From positions 4,402,001-4,466,000 of the forward strand of contig NC_063068.1 in assembly GCF_022605165.1 (NCBI RefSeq): a stretch of DNA of 64,000 bases, written 5' to 3'. Positions 45,553-57,002 of this stretch are shown here, piece after piece. The number at the start of each line of letters is the position of its first letter. The first letter of the stretch is position 1. The position numbers and the translations under genes were made by a program. A model generated the notes under the pieces. The model saw only the letters and a program-made list of their open reading frames with translations. It did not search any database and was not told the origin of the DNA. Source of the DNA: Purpureocillium takamizusanense. Its lineage: Eukaryota; Ascomycota; Sordariomycetes; Hypocreales; Ophiocordycipitaceae.

Positions 45553-48292
45553 TTACCCAATGTACTCATCCCGTATCAGCGTCTCCCACGGCCGACCGTC
45601 GTCCCACACCGCCTCCATCAGTCTCCTCGCCCGCCTCACCTGCTCCATACCGCTCCGTTCTGCGCTCTTGAATCTCGCCAGCACCTTGCTGCGCTGTCCC
45701 TCGTCGACCGCCTCGCACCCTGCCGTGAACATGGGAAACACCACCCCCAGCTCCGCTGCGCCTCCTGGCCGTGTCTGCTCAAGGCAGTGCACCATCTGCT
45801 CAACCGCCGCCCGAACGACGGCGTCGCTCGATCCCTTGCCTAGCACCCGCCGATGAAGGTGCGCCCGCCCGGCCCAGTGGAACGCCTCGTTGGTCGCCGC
45901 CATCTCTGCCAGGTCCCTCATCTGGATGTTGCCCGTCCGCACGTGCATGCACGGCTTCGACGACGTCTTCATGCTTTCCGTCAGCTCCTGGTCCAACGCC
46001 AGCGCCGCCTCAATGGTCCGCGTGTGCGGCACCCAACCCGCGAGCACTTGGCCCCCGGGCCCTATTCGCTCCCTGTCGCACCGCCTCGCCATGTCCGCGA
46101 CTTGGCCCAGCAGCCTGGCGCACCTCGCCGAGTAGCCCATGATGCAGTCGATCTCATCAAGCTCCGGCATCAGCGTCGTCATGTCCAGTGGGAGGATTCG
46201 ACACCCCGCGTCGTCCGTCCTCGATGGGCTCAGCATGCCGTGCATGTTGGCCCGCGCGATCCAGCTTCGGATGAAGAGCCGCTCGCCTTCGAGCTGTCCT
46301 CCAGTCTTCCCCTCGCCAAGCTGTTGCACCCGCTTCATCATGAGCTCGCTTGCTAGGTTCAGGTGCTGCCGCCACGAAATACCCTGGCCCAGCGCCCCGG
46401 GAGACATGATCTCGAGCGATGCCAGCATTACTGCCATGGCCAGCGTCGTATCGGAGACGGGCCGCTGCCCGTCGCCGAGTGACTGCCTGAGTCCGGGGAA
46501 CACATCCTGCGCCCACTCTGCCATGCGCATCTCGGGCACCTTGGTCTGCATCCAGCGTGACCGGTGAGCCGCTACGTACGCCAATGTTAGCGAAATTCGC
46601 TCTCAAGGCCCAGGCCATAGCCCATACCGGAGTAGGCAAGGAGGAGACTCAGTAGCCCCTCGTTCCGGAAAGCCATTTGTGGAAGAGATCTACTCATTGG
46701 ATTCGAGTTGGTGTCATGATACGGCACGAGCACTATTCAAGACGTCAACATGGATTCGTGATGATACGTTCGGTCTATGGACTTACCCTTAGCTGTGTGG
46801 TTGATGAAATGATGCTGCGTTACACCATCAGCATAGGGAGGGGAAGGGGGGTCCCGGATCAGATCACCAACGGTCACTCACAAAATACTGCATGAACCGA
46901 GAGTCAGCTGACCATGATCGACTGCAGACAAGGGCAGGGGCTTACCAGCAGGTTCATCTTGTTGTTCCTCAGCCTATACCGTGTCAGTTGGCCTCATTGT
47001 ACTGGTAGAGCCGTGGGGAGGCTCACTTGTCTGGCAGCGGTTCAAGCTCCCAGGGGATCAATATGGGCACCGCTTCGTCATAGTAGCCGCCGACCTGGCC
47101 GCCGCCGGGAGCAGGAGGCTGCTTTCCAGCCAAATCACTCGAATTTACGGCCCAGCGGTGGGGCTCACATCTCGTCGGGGTGACGAGTGAGACGGCGCCC
47201 TCATCATCGTTACTCGCTACGTCGTCGTCCCGCCTGCCCAGATCAAAGCCGTAGAAGCGCTGCCCATTTTCAGTTTCGGGATGCGGCTCCGGGCCAGTAT
47301 ACCAAGACGACGGATCACCCGCGTCAATCATGTCGCTACTCATCGAGAGCCTCGAGTCTGGTGACCCGAGGGGCAGCTTGTCCAGCCAGTGAGACTGGCA
47401 GAGGATGTCGTCACTGTACGAAGACGCCGCGGGTGTCAACGGTAGGTCGGGCACCACGGGTGACGCCGTCACGTGTGTCATGAAGGGGCTTGACGACAGG
47501 TGCGCCTCGCCGAGGTCGAGCTTTCGAAGCTCGGTGAAGGACTTGGCCTTGTTGTGTTGCGCATCTTGGGCCGGCGACGGCACGAACGCCGCAGGCGCGG
47601 AAGATTCGAGCGAGAACAAGCCGCTCAAGTCGCCAAATCGTTTCCGCGCTGCAAAAGCCGCCTGAGAAGGCGTCTCGTCCACAAAGGTCAGCTCTCCAAA
47701 AGTCGAACGCCGCTTCTTGGCCGCAGGCACGAGCACGGGCTCCGGTGAGTTGGTCTGCCGCGAGGTGGGCTCACTCATCAAGAACTGCGGCGAGCCGGCC
47801 GACGTCGGCGTTGCTGTCGCAAAGTTGTTGAACCACAGCTCCTGCCCAATGGCCTGGGCGGAGTCGTCGAAGTCAGGCTGTGTCTCGCGGCGCGAGCGCT
47901 TGGTGCGGCGGCCCTCCCAGTTCAGACGGATGCTGTAGTCACAGATATCTCCCGTCTTGAGACAGCTGTTCTCAAAGGGAAGAGGAAAGAAGAGAAGACA
48001 ATGTAAGTGGACGTGGACACGTCGACGCGTAGGCCTCGGGAAGGGTAGGGTGACCCCAAAAAGGGGGGAAGGCAACTTACTTCTTACACGCGGGATGCTC
48101 CTCTCCGCACTTGACTTTGCGAGACTTACACGGCCTGTGCATCATGGTCAGGGACATACTCGCCTTCTCGCTGGGTAGGCAAGTAGCCATGGCGAGGGAG
48201 AGAGAGTGTGTGTGTTCGGGTCACGCTCACCAACACCCCTTGCGGCTCCGGCGCTTGCGCTGCGTCGCGCGTGCGGGACTTGTACGGGGCAT
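45553..48292 (-). CDS. Zn2Cys6 fungal-type transcription factor with fungal-specific domain, 8 exons, 746 aa
   Basis: Exons on the minus strand are 48292-48231, 48134-48081, 47965-47027, 46973-46946, 46887-46882, 46814-46787, 46732-46628 and 46571-45553; 2241 nt joined, all introns 53-115 nt GT-AG. The binuclear zinc cluster is perfect: Cys20-x2-Cys23-x6-Cys30-x6-Cys37-x2-Cys40-x6-Cys47 (GCWPCKSRKVKC...CKNCLKTGDIC), with exon 1 supplying basic residues and the first Cys. Residues 50-350 are Ser/Pro-rich. The fungal-specific domain (Fungal_trans_2 type) starts at about 352 with LPDKLRNNKMNLLYFHHFIN, then HTAKVLVPYHD and FRNEGLLSLLLAYSAAHRSR. The microexon at 46887-46882 encodes Tyr-Phe. Target genes are unknown. 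Confidence 0.88.
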
Positions 48293-49600
48293 TATGGATG
48301 CTGCTCTGCTTTTTCGCTGCCGATATTGATGCGTTTGCTGCTTCGGCTGGATGCTGCTTCGCATGCCCCTGCTCAGCGGTTGGCTCTTGGCCCAAGACTA
48401 CAACGAACCCGCGTGTGCACCGCTGTTGCCTTTTCTCTACTTTTGCTGGACGACGTCGAGAATAGGCAAAGGATATTTATTGTTGGTGGGTGGTGATGAG
48501 AGCCGCGGCAACGACACAGGCATGCTCCGGTCGTCGCGGTGCTCGTTGTCGTGGCTGGCTATGTCGTGATAAGTCCCGTAGGCGTAGTCTCGACTCCGAT
48601 CCATGGGAGCCTGCGCGGATCTGGGGGCGGAGGCGGAGGAGTAGGGGGAGCAGGTACGATAGGGCCACGTAGAGAGACAAGAGGGGAAGAGGAAAGAGAG
48701 AAAGAGAGAGAGAGAAAAAAAAGGAGAACGGCAAAGAACAGGTCAAGAGGTCCAATCGAATGCGATGGATATATATTACAATCCACGGCATTGCCGCTGT
48801 TTACTCGCTGTGCTTCCATGCTGGGCTCTCTTCGTGTCCGTCCGGCGAGGCCTTCGCGATGCTTAAGCCTGTCGAGAAGATGGTGGTCAAACCCGTCGAC
48901 GGACTGACAAGGGTTCGATTCCTCAGCTAGGGCCCTTAGGCCCACACGCCGTTGGCCTGCGGGCCCATGGGGCCGCATCCGATCCGCCATGTCCTGCGCC
49001 TGTGCTCATCCCATGGATGCTCCGACGGGCCACCCGCTCCCGTTAGGCGAGACACGGCGTCGCCCCAAGGGCTGATGATGTGGCGGGGGTGGTTTGCGTG
49101 CTCGATGCGACTGACCGACAGCCCGGTCGGCTGGTCGACAGCGTGCGAGCCATGCGTGCGTGGCCTGTCGTGCGGGCGGGCGCATCGCAGATCCCGGTGG
49201 TCTGGCCCGGCCGTACTGGCATGGACCAGGATCATTTCCCTCGCTTCAGCTTTCACCTCGCTGGCGCGTTGGTGGCTGCCTCTCCCACGAGACGGGCCAA
49301 GCTGCGTGACCACCCCCGTGGTGCACTGCCTTTCCACCCATTCCCCTCCACCAAGCCAGCCATCGTCTACCTATCACCAAGAAGACACGGCGTGCGAGCC
49401 CCAAGCCCGCGAGCCGAGTCGGTGGGAACCGGAACCGACCAAGCCAGGGCAGCCCTGTCTCGCTTGCCGCGGCTGAGAGGCGGGCGGGCGGGCGCCCGCC
49501 TGCTGGCAACGTTACTAGATGGGGTAACCCGGCATTTGGCCCAGATCGCGCTGCGGCCATGACCAAGAATCCTGCTCCGCAGCTACTGCCCGTCGCATCA
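48293..49600. other. Spacer between Zn2Cys6 gene and WD40-cyclophilin gene
   Basis: About 1.3 kb with the Zn2Cys6 gene promoter and the 3' flank of the cyclophilin gene. A GA-rich stretch lies at about 48680-48725. GGTTCGATTCC at 48912-48922 looks like a tRNA B box but has no cloverleaf around it. Open frames on both strands lack motifs. Confidence 0.55.
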
Positions 49601-51753
49601 CTACATTACGTCAATGTTGAGGATCTTGATGTCCTCCTCTGGCTTCTCCTTGTACGTGCGTGCATTCTCGATCTTCTGGATTACGTCGAAGCCCTGGGTG
49701 GCTCGGCCGAAGATTGTGTGCTTGCCGTCAAGCCAAGGCTGTAAAGTAGCGAAACAAAGATCGTTAGCTGATGTCCTGCCCGTCTTTGCCGACATGCTAC
49801 TGCTCCTGCGCGAAAGCGCGGGCGCATACGCAGCAGGGGTGTGCCGCAGGTGCAAGCAAAATAGCGCGCTGCGAGCCGTTGGGGCCATGTGCGGAACAGG
49901 GACTGCTGCCCAGGGGGATGCGTGACCAGTTGCCCACTTACCGTCTTCTCGGTCGTGATGAAGAACTGACTGCCGTTTGTGTTTGGCCCCGCGTTGGCCA
50001 TGCTGACAGTGAAGGGCTTGTCGTGCTTGAGGCTGCTGAACTCGTCCTCAAACTCACGCCCCCAAATGCTCTCACCGCCCGTCCCGTCACCGAGAGGATC
50101 GCCGCCCTGGATCATGAACTTGCGGATGACACGGTGGAAAATGGTGCCGTTGTAGTAGCCGCTCTTCGAGTGCGTCACGAAGTTCTCGACGGCCTTCGGT
50201 GCCGCATCGGGGAAGAGGCGGATGTGGATGTCGCCATAACTGGTATGGAGGACTGCAGCCTCCCCTGTCTCTCGACGCTTTGCATTGCCCTCTTTTTTGC
50301 TGGCTCCGCCCAGGGTTGTCGGTCGCTCGTTTTGGACGTCACGCGTCGAGTTGGAGATGTCTTGATCGTTGCTGAACATGTAGAAGCGCTGCTTGCCCAC
50401 GCCTGTCGCCACCAGAATAGGATCACGGGCCTCTGACTCCTGCAGCAGCGGGTTGCTCGATGCGCCCATCTCCACCGAGACAATTCCCTTCTTCTGTGGC
50501 TGGCCCTGATACAAGGCGAGATGGACGGCGCGGAGATGCTCGTCTTTGCCGTAGACCCTGATGACTTGGTTTGTGTACGTGTTGAGGACTTTGATGCCGA
50601 GCATAGAGCCATAGAAGATGAAGTTGCCCGACTCGTCGAAGATGATGTTGGACTTGTTGCGCAGCGTCGCCGACTCCACATCCTTTTCCTGCGCCAGTCG
50701 TCGCCCGAACTCGACGTGGTCCAGCTTCTGCGATGAAGTGCCGGCCTGTTGCATCTCCTCGATTGCCTGCAACGACTCGTCGTAGGTACGATGGAGCTTG
50801 GCGGTCGCAAAGTTGAAAATGCGCACCTTGCGGTCCGGATAAGAGAAGGTTGCGAGACTGTTGCCGTTGGGCGATATCGTTAGACAAGAGGGCACCGACT
50901 TGGCCTTTTTGAAATCGAACAGATTCGTAGAGCTCTTGTACTCGAAGACGTTGTCTGGCTTCTCGTAGGAGCCACCCGGGCGCCAGTACTCTACCATGCC
51001 GTTCTCGTCGGCCGAGACAACGCAATCAAAGGCATCGTTGTATGCCATGAGATGGACAGGGCTCCGGTGTAGGCCCTTGATGGTATGGATCGGATCTTCG
51101 CGGTCGCCCCGTCCGTCGAAGATGTGTATTAGAGGCTTCGTCGACTCAGAGACGGCCAATTGCGGGAATGAGGCACCCTTCTGGTGGACCCAGCAGACGG
51201 ATTTGGGGGTGAACTTGAGCGTGAGCATGGACAGCAGGTCAAACGTAACCACGTCGAATATCTTGATGGAGTCATCCGTGCCGACTGTCGCGAGGCTCCG
51301 GCCATCCCTGCTGACGGAGATGGAAGTGATCTCGCCGTTGTGCGCCTGGAACTGCTTGACAAACTCGATGCCCTGGCCAATCTTCTTCCAAAATTTGACG
51401 ACGCCATCGACGGAGGAGGTGATGAGGAACTCGGTGAGCGGGGTCCAGGTAGTGAACAGGACTTGGTCCTTGTGCATGAGGGAACGCGAGTATCGGGCAG
51501 ACTTGGGCAGGGCGGCCACATAGAGCTTCTCGTAGGGCAAGACGCGTCGCTTCTTCTTGGGGGCCGCTTCGGAGGGCAGCTGGGGGCCCATGTCATCGTC
51601 GGACGAGGAGTCTGGCCATGGTTAGCTGGAGGCTGCAGGGAGATGATGCCACGGTGGCGACGTGTCACACGCACCGGACGCATCTTGTCCGGCAAACTCG
51701 TCGTGGGTGCGCTTCTGCGAGCGATTGTCGTCGTCGGCCGCCGATCCCGCCAT
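49601..51753 (-). CDS. WD40-repeat peptidyl-prolyl cis-trans isomerase (PPWD1/Cyp15-like cyclophilin), 3 exons, 628 aa
   Basis: Exons are 51753-51675, 51611-49942 and 49738-49601. Start [15 protein letters not shown], acidic/basic head, then a WD40 domain at about residues 50-440 ([34 protein letters not shown]). A cyclophilin domain follows at about 475-628 ([19 protein letters not shown]). Active-site residues are present: [30 protein letters not shown] and [11 protein letters not shown], whose Trp is the cyclosporin-contact residue. The order WD40 then cyclophilin is specific to PPWD1-type proteins, which are found in spliceosomal C complexes in other eukaryotes. Intron 2 (203 nt) separates the last 46 codons, so a one-exon reading would lose the end of the isomerase domain. 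Confidence 0.93.
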
Positions 51754-52416
51754 GTTTGCCGCCGTAGGATATGATGCGCGTGCGGAAAGAGGATAGCAAG
51801 GGCACAGACATGCGCAGCGGTGGGAGGAGCTTGGGTCGGGTTGCGGGCGGGCGGGCGGGCGGGCGGGACAGGTGAAATAGGTAGCTGTCAAGGTGTGAAG
51901 CTGGATGATGAAGGCCGGTTCTAGATTTTGGGCCCCAGGCCAACATCCATATTTTTTTTTTCAGCAGCACTGGAAGCAGAGCTTCGGGGGCAACCCCACG
52001 GGTGGGGTGCCACCACATGGGGAAGCTGCAGCCCAGCAGATGCAGCAGCAGAATGCCAGTCACCGCCCACGCTTGACAAAGTTCCTTACGAACAACAAGC
52101 TATGATGGTCGTTGCAAGGATACACGACTAACTACGTAGTTCAGGATCCAAGTCCCAGAGCAAAAGACAGGTCAGGTCGTACAGGCACTTGACGCTACGA
52201 GATCGGTGAAAGATCCACCAAGTACGAAGTACATACGGGTCGGTCACTGGCGCTGGGCGGTAGCTAAACGAACATGGAAACCAGTAACCAGTCAGCAGAA
52301 ACGTCATCCCCGGTCCATCCGTCACTACTCGTGATCTTCAACAGACCTCCATGCCTATGCGCGCTCCTCCTCTCCCGCAATCACATCGATAACAGCCAAT
52401 TGGGCCCTCATCCACC
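51754..52416. other. Divergent promoter region
   Basis: About 0.7 kb between the cyclophilin gene (-) and the AIG1-like gene (+). It contains (GCGG)n at about 51842-51869, a T-run at about 51951-51961 and a GTACGAAGTAC mini-hairpin at 52222-52232. No gene seen. Confidence 0.55.
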
Positions 52417-53170
52417 ATGGCTCAGCATCGTCTCCAGCGCCTGACCTCACCCTCGCTGTCCTTTTCACTCCTCCTCCACGTCGCGGGCATCGCCTCCTTC
52501 AGCTACAGCTTCCACTTCCTGACCATCTGGGAGACGCCCTTTGACGACGCCTACGGTTGGCACTTCCAGTTCCTCACCATCATCGGCCTGTTTGTCTCGC
52601 TCCTGTGCTTCGTGTCGGGCGCGCTCGCCGACGTCACTGGCAGCGCCGCCCTCTTCGATGTCAAGAATGCCCTCGCCGTGCTCGCCACGCCCCTCGAGGC
52701 TGTCATCTCCCTCCTCTACTGGGGCATCAGCGCCTTCAACCCGGAGCTCCTTTTCGTCGGCGACCTCGCCGTACCGCTGACGGCCGATGTCGGGTTCCAC
52801 ATTGCCCCCGCCGTCTTCCTCACGCTGGACCTCGTCCTACTGAGCCCGCCGTGGACCGTTCCCGTGTACGGGGTCATGAGTCTGAGCACTGTGTTTGCCT
52901 TTGGATACTGGTACTGGGTTGAGCTGTGCTTCAGCAAGAATGGATGGTGCGTGTATGGATCCCCCTTTCGTCTTGCCCGTGCTCACCAGAGGTAGGTATC
53001 CGTATCCGCTGTTCGGCTTATTGTCCACAGCACAGCGTGTCCTTCTCTTTGTGACTTCTGCAGCGCTCGTCACTATATCGTCTGGTGCCCTCAAGTGGGT
53101 GTATGGAAACGTCAATAGCTATGATAAGGCCATGAAAGAGCCTCATAAACCAATCAAAAAGGTACAGTGA
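52417..53170 (+). CDS. FAR-17a/AIG1-like multi-pass membrane protein, 2 exons, 234 aa
   Basis: Exons are 52417-52946 and 52996-53170, with a 49-nt intron splitting a Trp codon (NG-W-YPYPLF). The protein has about six hydrophobic segments: LLLHVAGIASFSYSFHFL, HFQFLTIIGLFVSLLCFV, the ATPLEAVISLLYW region, FHIAPAVFLTLDLVLL, a segment around SLSTVFAFGYWYW, and RVLLFVTSAALVTI. A conserved His sits in GFHIAPAVF, and a Thr sits in a preceding helix region (FLTIW/FLTIIG). Human members (AIG1, ADTRP) are threonine hydrolases of FAHFA lipids with a Thr/His pair, so a lipid-hydrolase role is possible here by family knowledge. The yeast relative is YLR050C/YMR-type only by loose recollection, so I assign no symbol. 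Confidence 0.85.
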
Positions 53171-53552
53171 AGAGAGATGCAACGCAGCTCTCGTTCCTAC
53201 CGGTAATTTTGTGCCCCGTCTACAAAATTACGTTTTGAGGCACTCTGTGTTTGAGCTAGAACTTGAAATGTATACCAAGAGAGATCGACGTAAAATCGGG
53301 AGCGAAGGTGCCAGGGGACAGAAACTGGACGGTTGTCCATTTTCAAGATGTATGCAAAGTAGACATGATCAACCATGAGTCTGGAGCGGAAAGTTGATGC
53401 CAGCGCTGTCTTGCATCCATCAAGCAGCGGTGTATATGTCGTTGCCCTCTTGCTACTTTCCAACCATTCCCGTTGCAACATCGCCTCAATGTCGCGCCTC
53501 TGTATGAGAAACCGACCTACGACACACGCATCCCTAGAACCTACAGCAGGGC
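53171..53552. other. Convergent spacer
   Basis: About 0.4 kb between the stops of the AIG1-like gene and the oxidase gene. No feature beyond presumed 3' UTRs. Confidence 0.55.
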
Positions 53553-54857
53553 CTACAGATTGGCCTTTGTATCGCCTGGGTACTGCACGCGTCGAAGCAT
53601 CGACCGCTGCAGGTCTCCAACGCTCTTCACCCCCGCGAGCCCCATGGTCAGGTCGAGGTCGGCGAGCAGCCCGGCCAGGACCGCCTCTGCGCCGGCGGCA
53701 CCATCGATGCCGAGGCCGTAGACTATGGGACGTCCGACGAAGACTGCCTTCGCTCCGAGAGCGAGAGCCTTGACCATGTCGGCTCCAGTGCGAATGCCCG
53801 AGTCGAACATGACGGTGGTTTGCTTGCCGACGGCGTCGACAATGTCCGGCAGCACATCGAGCGCCGCTACCGCACCGTCGATCTGACGGCCGCCATGATT
53901 GCTGACGATGATGCCGTCCATGCCGTGCTGAACCGCAAGGTTGGCGTCCTCTGCACTGAGGATGCCCTTGAGAATGATAGGCCCGTCCCAGTACTTGCGC
54001 AAGATCGCGAGGTCCTCCCAGCTGCGGCTCACGCCGGGAAAGGTTTCACTGAGCCAGTGCATGGCGGCGCCGATCCTATTATCCTCGGGCGTTTCGCCAT
54101 CCGTATGCTCGGCGAATTTCTTGCGGAAGACGGGATCTTGGAAGCCAACCTCGTCGCCCTCGCCCACAATAAACGGAACGTTGGCCGTGTCGAGATCACA
54201 GGGCCGCCAGCCGAGGGTCCAAGTGTCGAGAGTGACGACGAGAGCCTTGAAGCCATTGGCCTTGGCGCCGCCGAGGATGGACGCCGTGATCTCTTCGTCC
54301 AGCGGCCAATAGAGCTGGAACCACTTGGGGCCGTCGGGACTGGCCTTGACGAGCTCCTCGATGCCCGTCGACGAAGCAGTGCTGAGAGTAAAGGGAACAC
54401 GAAGATTGGCGCAGGCGCTGGCCGTGCCGATCTCCTTGTCTTCATGATAGAGAGCCTGCACGCCAATGGGCGCCATGAGGACGGGGGTGTCTGTGGCACG
54501 CCGTCAGAGCGAGAGAACGCATGTGGCTCCGGTGAGACATGGTGAGAGCGTACCATACTTGTGCCCAAAGAGCTCGACGCTCAGGTCGCGCGGGTTGGTC
54601 GGGCGCAGGACGCGGGGGATGATCTTCCATTGGCGAAAGGCAAGGCGGTTGGCGTCCATGGTGGCCGACTCACCAGCGCCGCCTTTGATGTAGTCGAAGC
54701 CCTTGGTGGGCATGGCCTTCTGGGCCTGCTCCTCGAGGCGGTTGGGGTTGGTGGTGACGAGGGGCAGCTGGCCGCCCAAGATGCTCTTTTGCATCACCTC
54801 GCGCAGGTAGGCGGCGTAGGGCACGACCTCCACGTTGTCATTGTTGTCGTCGGACAT
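53553..54857 (-). CDS. FMN-dependent alpha-hydroxy-acid oxidase/dehydrogenase (lactate 2-monooxygenase-like), 2 exons, 413 aa
   Basis: Oxidises an L-2-hydroxy acid, such as lactate, via FMN. Exons are 54857-54554 and 54490-53553 with a 63-nt intron splitting an Asp codon (HKY-D-TPVLMAPIG). Start MSDDNNDNVEVVPYAAYLRE; an in-frame ATG at 54896 would add 13 residues. TIM-barrel landmarks: GFDYIKGGAGESAT (about 52-66), PVLMAPIGVQ, WFQLYWP (active-site Tyr), LVVTLDTWTLGWRP, the catalytic-base block SNHGGRQIDG, and the phosphate-binding blocks FDSGIRTG and VFVGRPIVYGL. There is no cytochrome b5 domain, so it is not a flavocytochrome b2. The LDTWTLGWRPCDLD pattern is typical of the fungal group annotated as lactate 2-monooxygenases. 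No mitochondrial presequence is evident. The substrate is uncertain. Confidence 0.9.
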
Positions 54858-55516
54858 GGCGGCGATGAGCTGCTGCGGGAGACGGAGCGCTGTCAATGCC
54901 CACGAGCTCGGGGATCAAGACGAGGGGCAAATGAAGCTGTGCAGGTGAGAGTGAGAAGTCTGAAGCTCCGGACTCATGGCAGGAGCGGGTGGGGAGTAGC
55001 TCCCCGCGTTTGTGATGGGGACTTGATTTAATATTAGCTATTGGGTGAGTCGGGTTTCATGGACCTCGGCATCGTGCACGCACGCAGCTCCTCGCCGTGC
55101 CGGGCGGGATAGTGGAGATTTCTCCGCTCGGAGCTGCACCCCACTCAATCCAAGCGGTCGGGCGTCGGTGCAGCCAAGCCCGACATGAGCGATGATGGCG
55201 ACATCCGGAAAGTACAAGCCCAGCAATTCTACATCCGAAGATCTGAATGAGACGGAAACAAAACAAAAAAGTGCAATTGATCGCGCTTGTCTTCGAATGT
55301 CCATCTACATACCCTGCTGCGGAATGGACAAACCCTGCCTTGCTTTCGCCGTCGCGACCTGCAGGCACTTTCCGCGCCCAAACACCAAGAACAGAACCCC
55401 ACATCGAAAAGAACCCCCCCCCCCCCCCCCGTCTTCCATCATGAAATAGCACCTCACTCTCTCCCTCACTCCGCAACCGCCGCCCCCTCCACTCCCGGAC
55501 GTCGCGCCGCCGGGCA
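54858..55516. other. Divergent promoter region with poly-C tract
   Basis: About 0.66 kb between the oxidase gene (-) and SLD5 (+). A run of about 17 C at 55414-55430 lies about 87 bp before the SLD5 start. No gene seen. Confidence 0.55.
55414..55430 (+). repeat. Poly-C homopolymer in the SLD5 leader
   Basis: About 17 consecutive C just upstream of SLD5. Its exact length may be uncertain because homopolymers are error-prone in sequencing. Confidence 0.85.
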
Positions 55517-56478
55517 ATGGACATTGACGACATCCTCCGCCAGGTCGACCCCGCGTCCGACGGGATCCCGCAGGGGACGCGCGACCTGCAGGCCCTGACG
55601 CGTCGCTGGGTCGCCGAGCGCTCGGCGCCCGAGCTCCTTCAGTAAGGCCCGCCCGCCTCTCTCTCCCCCATTTTCCCTTGACATCAATGGCAGGGTTATT
55701 ATGCTTGTTAGGGATAAGAAAACTGATACGTTGCCCGTGTAGATGGCCCTCTGACGGCCTGTTCGAGCGCGTCTCGCAGCGCATAAAGGACCAGATTGAG
55801 CGGGTCGAGGACATGACGGGCGACATGGACCCCAAGACCAACTTTGCCCTCATCGTCATCCAGACAGAGCTCGAGCGCTACAAGTTTCTCATGCGGAGCT
55901 ACCTACGTGTCCGCATGTCCAAGGTTCGTGGCGCCCTGCTCACGCTCACGCCCTCAGCTTCACCTGTACCCGCATCCTTCTCGTGCACCCTCATCCTCAC
56001 CTAAACGCCCCCTGCCTCCCGTCCGCTTTTATACCCTCGTGAGCAGAGTCTCACACGAAATATAAAGACCTCAAAGCAAAGCCCCGTGACGGCGGATCTT
56101 ACTGACACGCCGTGGCAGATCGACAAGCACACGCTCCACTACCTCTCGTCGCAAGCCCTACGCGAGCGCCTCTCCGCCACGGAGCTCGCCTACGCGACGC
56201 GCCACCAGGCCCTGCTGCACAACCACTACCTGTCCTCCTTCCTCTCCTCCTTCCCGCCGCAGCTGCAGAACCTCAACGACACGGCCGGCAACGTCAGCAT
56301 GGTTGATGGGCCCGACCTCGACGCCGCCGTCTTCATCCGCCTGCTCCGCGCCCGCGACGTCCACGGCCGCGGCACCGACGTCGACAACACCCTGCCCGCC
56401 GAGCCCGGCGACGTGCTCATCCTCCGGTGGTCCAGCGCGCGGGATCTGGTCGATGCGGGGGACGCCGAGCTGGTGTGA
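55517..56478 (+). CDS. sld5: DNA replication complex GINS protein SLD5, 3 exons, 221 aa
   Basis: GINS subunit of the CMG replicative helicase (nucleus). Exons are 55517-55641, 55743-55923 and 56119-56478; 666 nt joined. Start [18 protein letters not shown]. Helical A-domain blocks: [26 protein letters not shown]-type [20 protein letters not shown] and [17 protein letters not shown], the last being the Sld5 signature spanning the second splice. The C-terminal B-domain ends in [20 protein letters not shown] with a terminal Val, matching the conserved buried C-terminus of Sld5. Introns are 101 and 195 nt. The poly-C leader is upstream. It is convergent with UTP18. Confidence 0.93.
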
Positions 56479-57002
56479 GCCAGCCCGCGGCCGGGAGGGG
56501 CTCACCCGAGCGAGGCGCGTGGGTAATGGCTTTCTGAGCCGGGTTCAAATGGGGCTCGATCCGGAGACGGGCATTGCGTCGACGATGATTATCATCATGT
56601 GAGGGGAGTGCTTCATACGTGGGCAGGGTCATTGGAAACGGAGCATCACGCATGCCTGTGCATGGGCTTCAAGGGGCAGCAGCATGACGATTCACGGCGT
56701 TATCAACGGCGCATGGACAAAACGGCTTGCAAAGCGTTGAAGACATCGATCACGACTACAAGCGCTTGACCTGCGTGGTGCGGCCTGGGGTTGCGCCTAG
56801 TGCCGCCTGGCAGGTCAAAATGGCTCCATATAGAACGGCATCAACGCTACGATGAGTCTTCATCGCAACAAAAAGATGCAACATGACTTCCAATAGAGAT
56901 TTGATTTTACCGGGACATGATCAGACGCTGCTCTATGCAAGTTGACTATAGCCTGAACATCGTTGTAGCTCCGTCTTCCGCATATAAATCGAACACCCTC
57001 CT
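56479..57002. other. Convergent spacer
   Basis: About 0.5 kb between the SLD5 and UTP18 stops. No feature recognised. Confidence 0.55.

Noticed and set aside
48890..48925. tRNA-like B box GGTTCGATTCC at 48912-48922
   Set aside because: The T-arm pairs only over two or three bases, and no acceptor, D or anticodon arm can be built around it on either strand.
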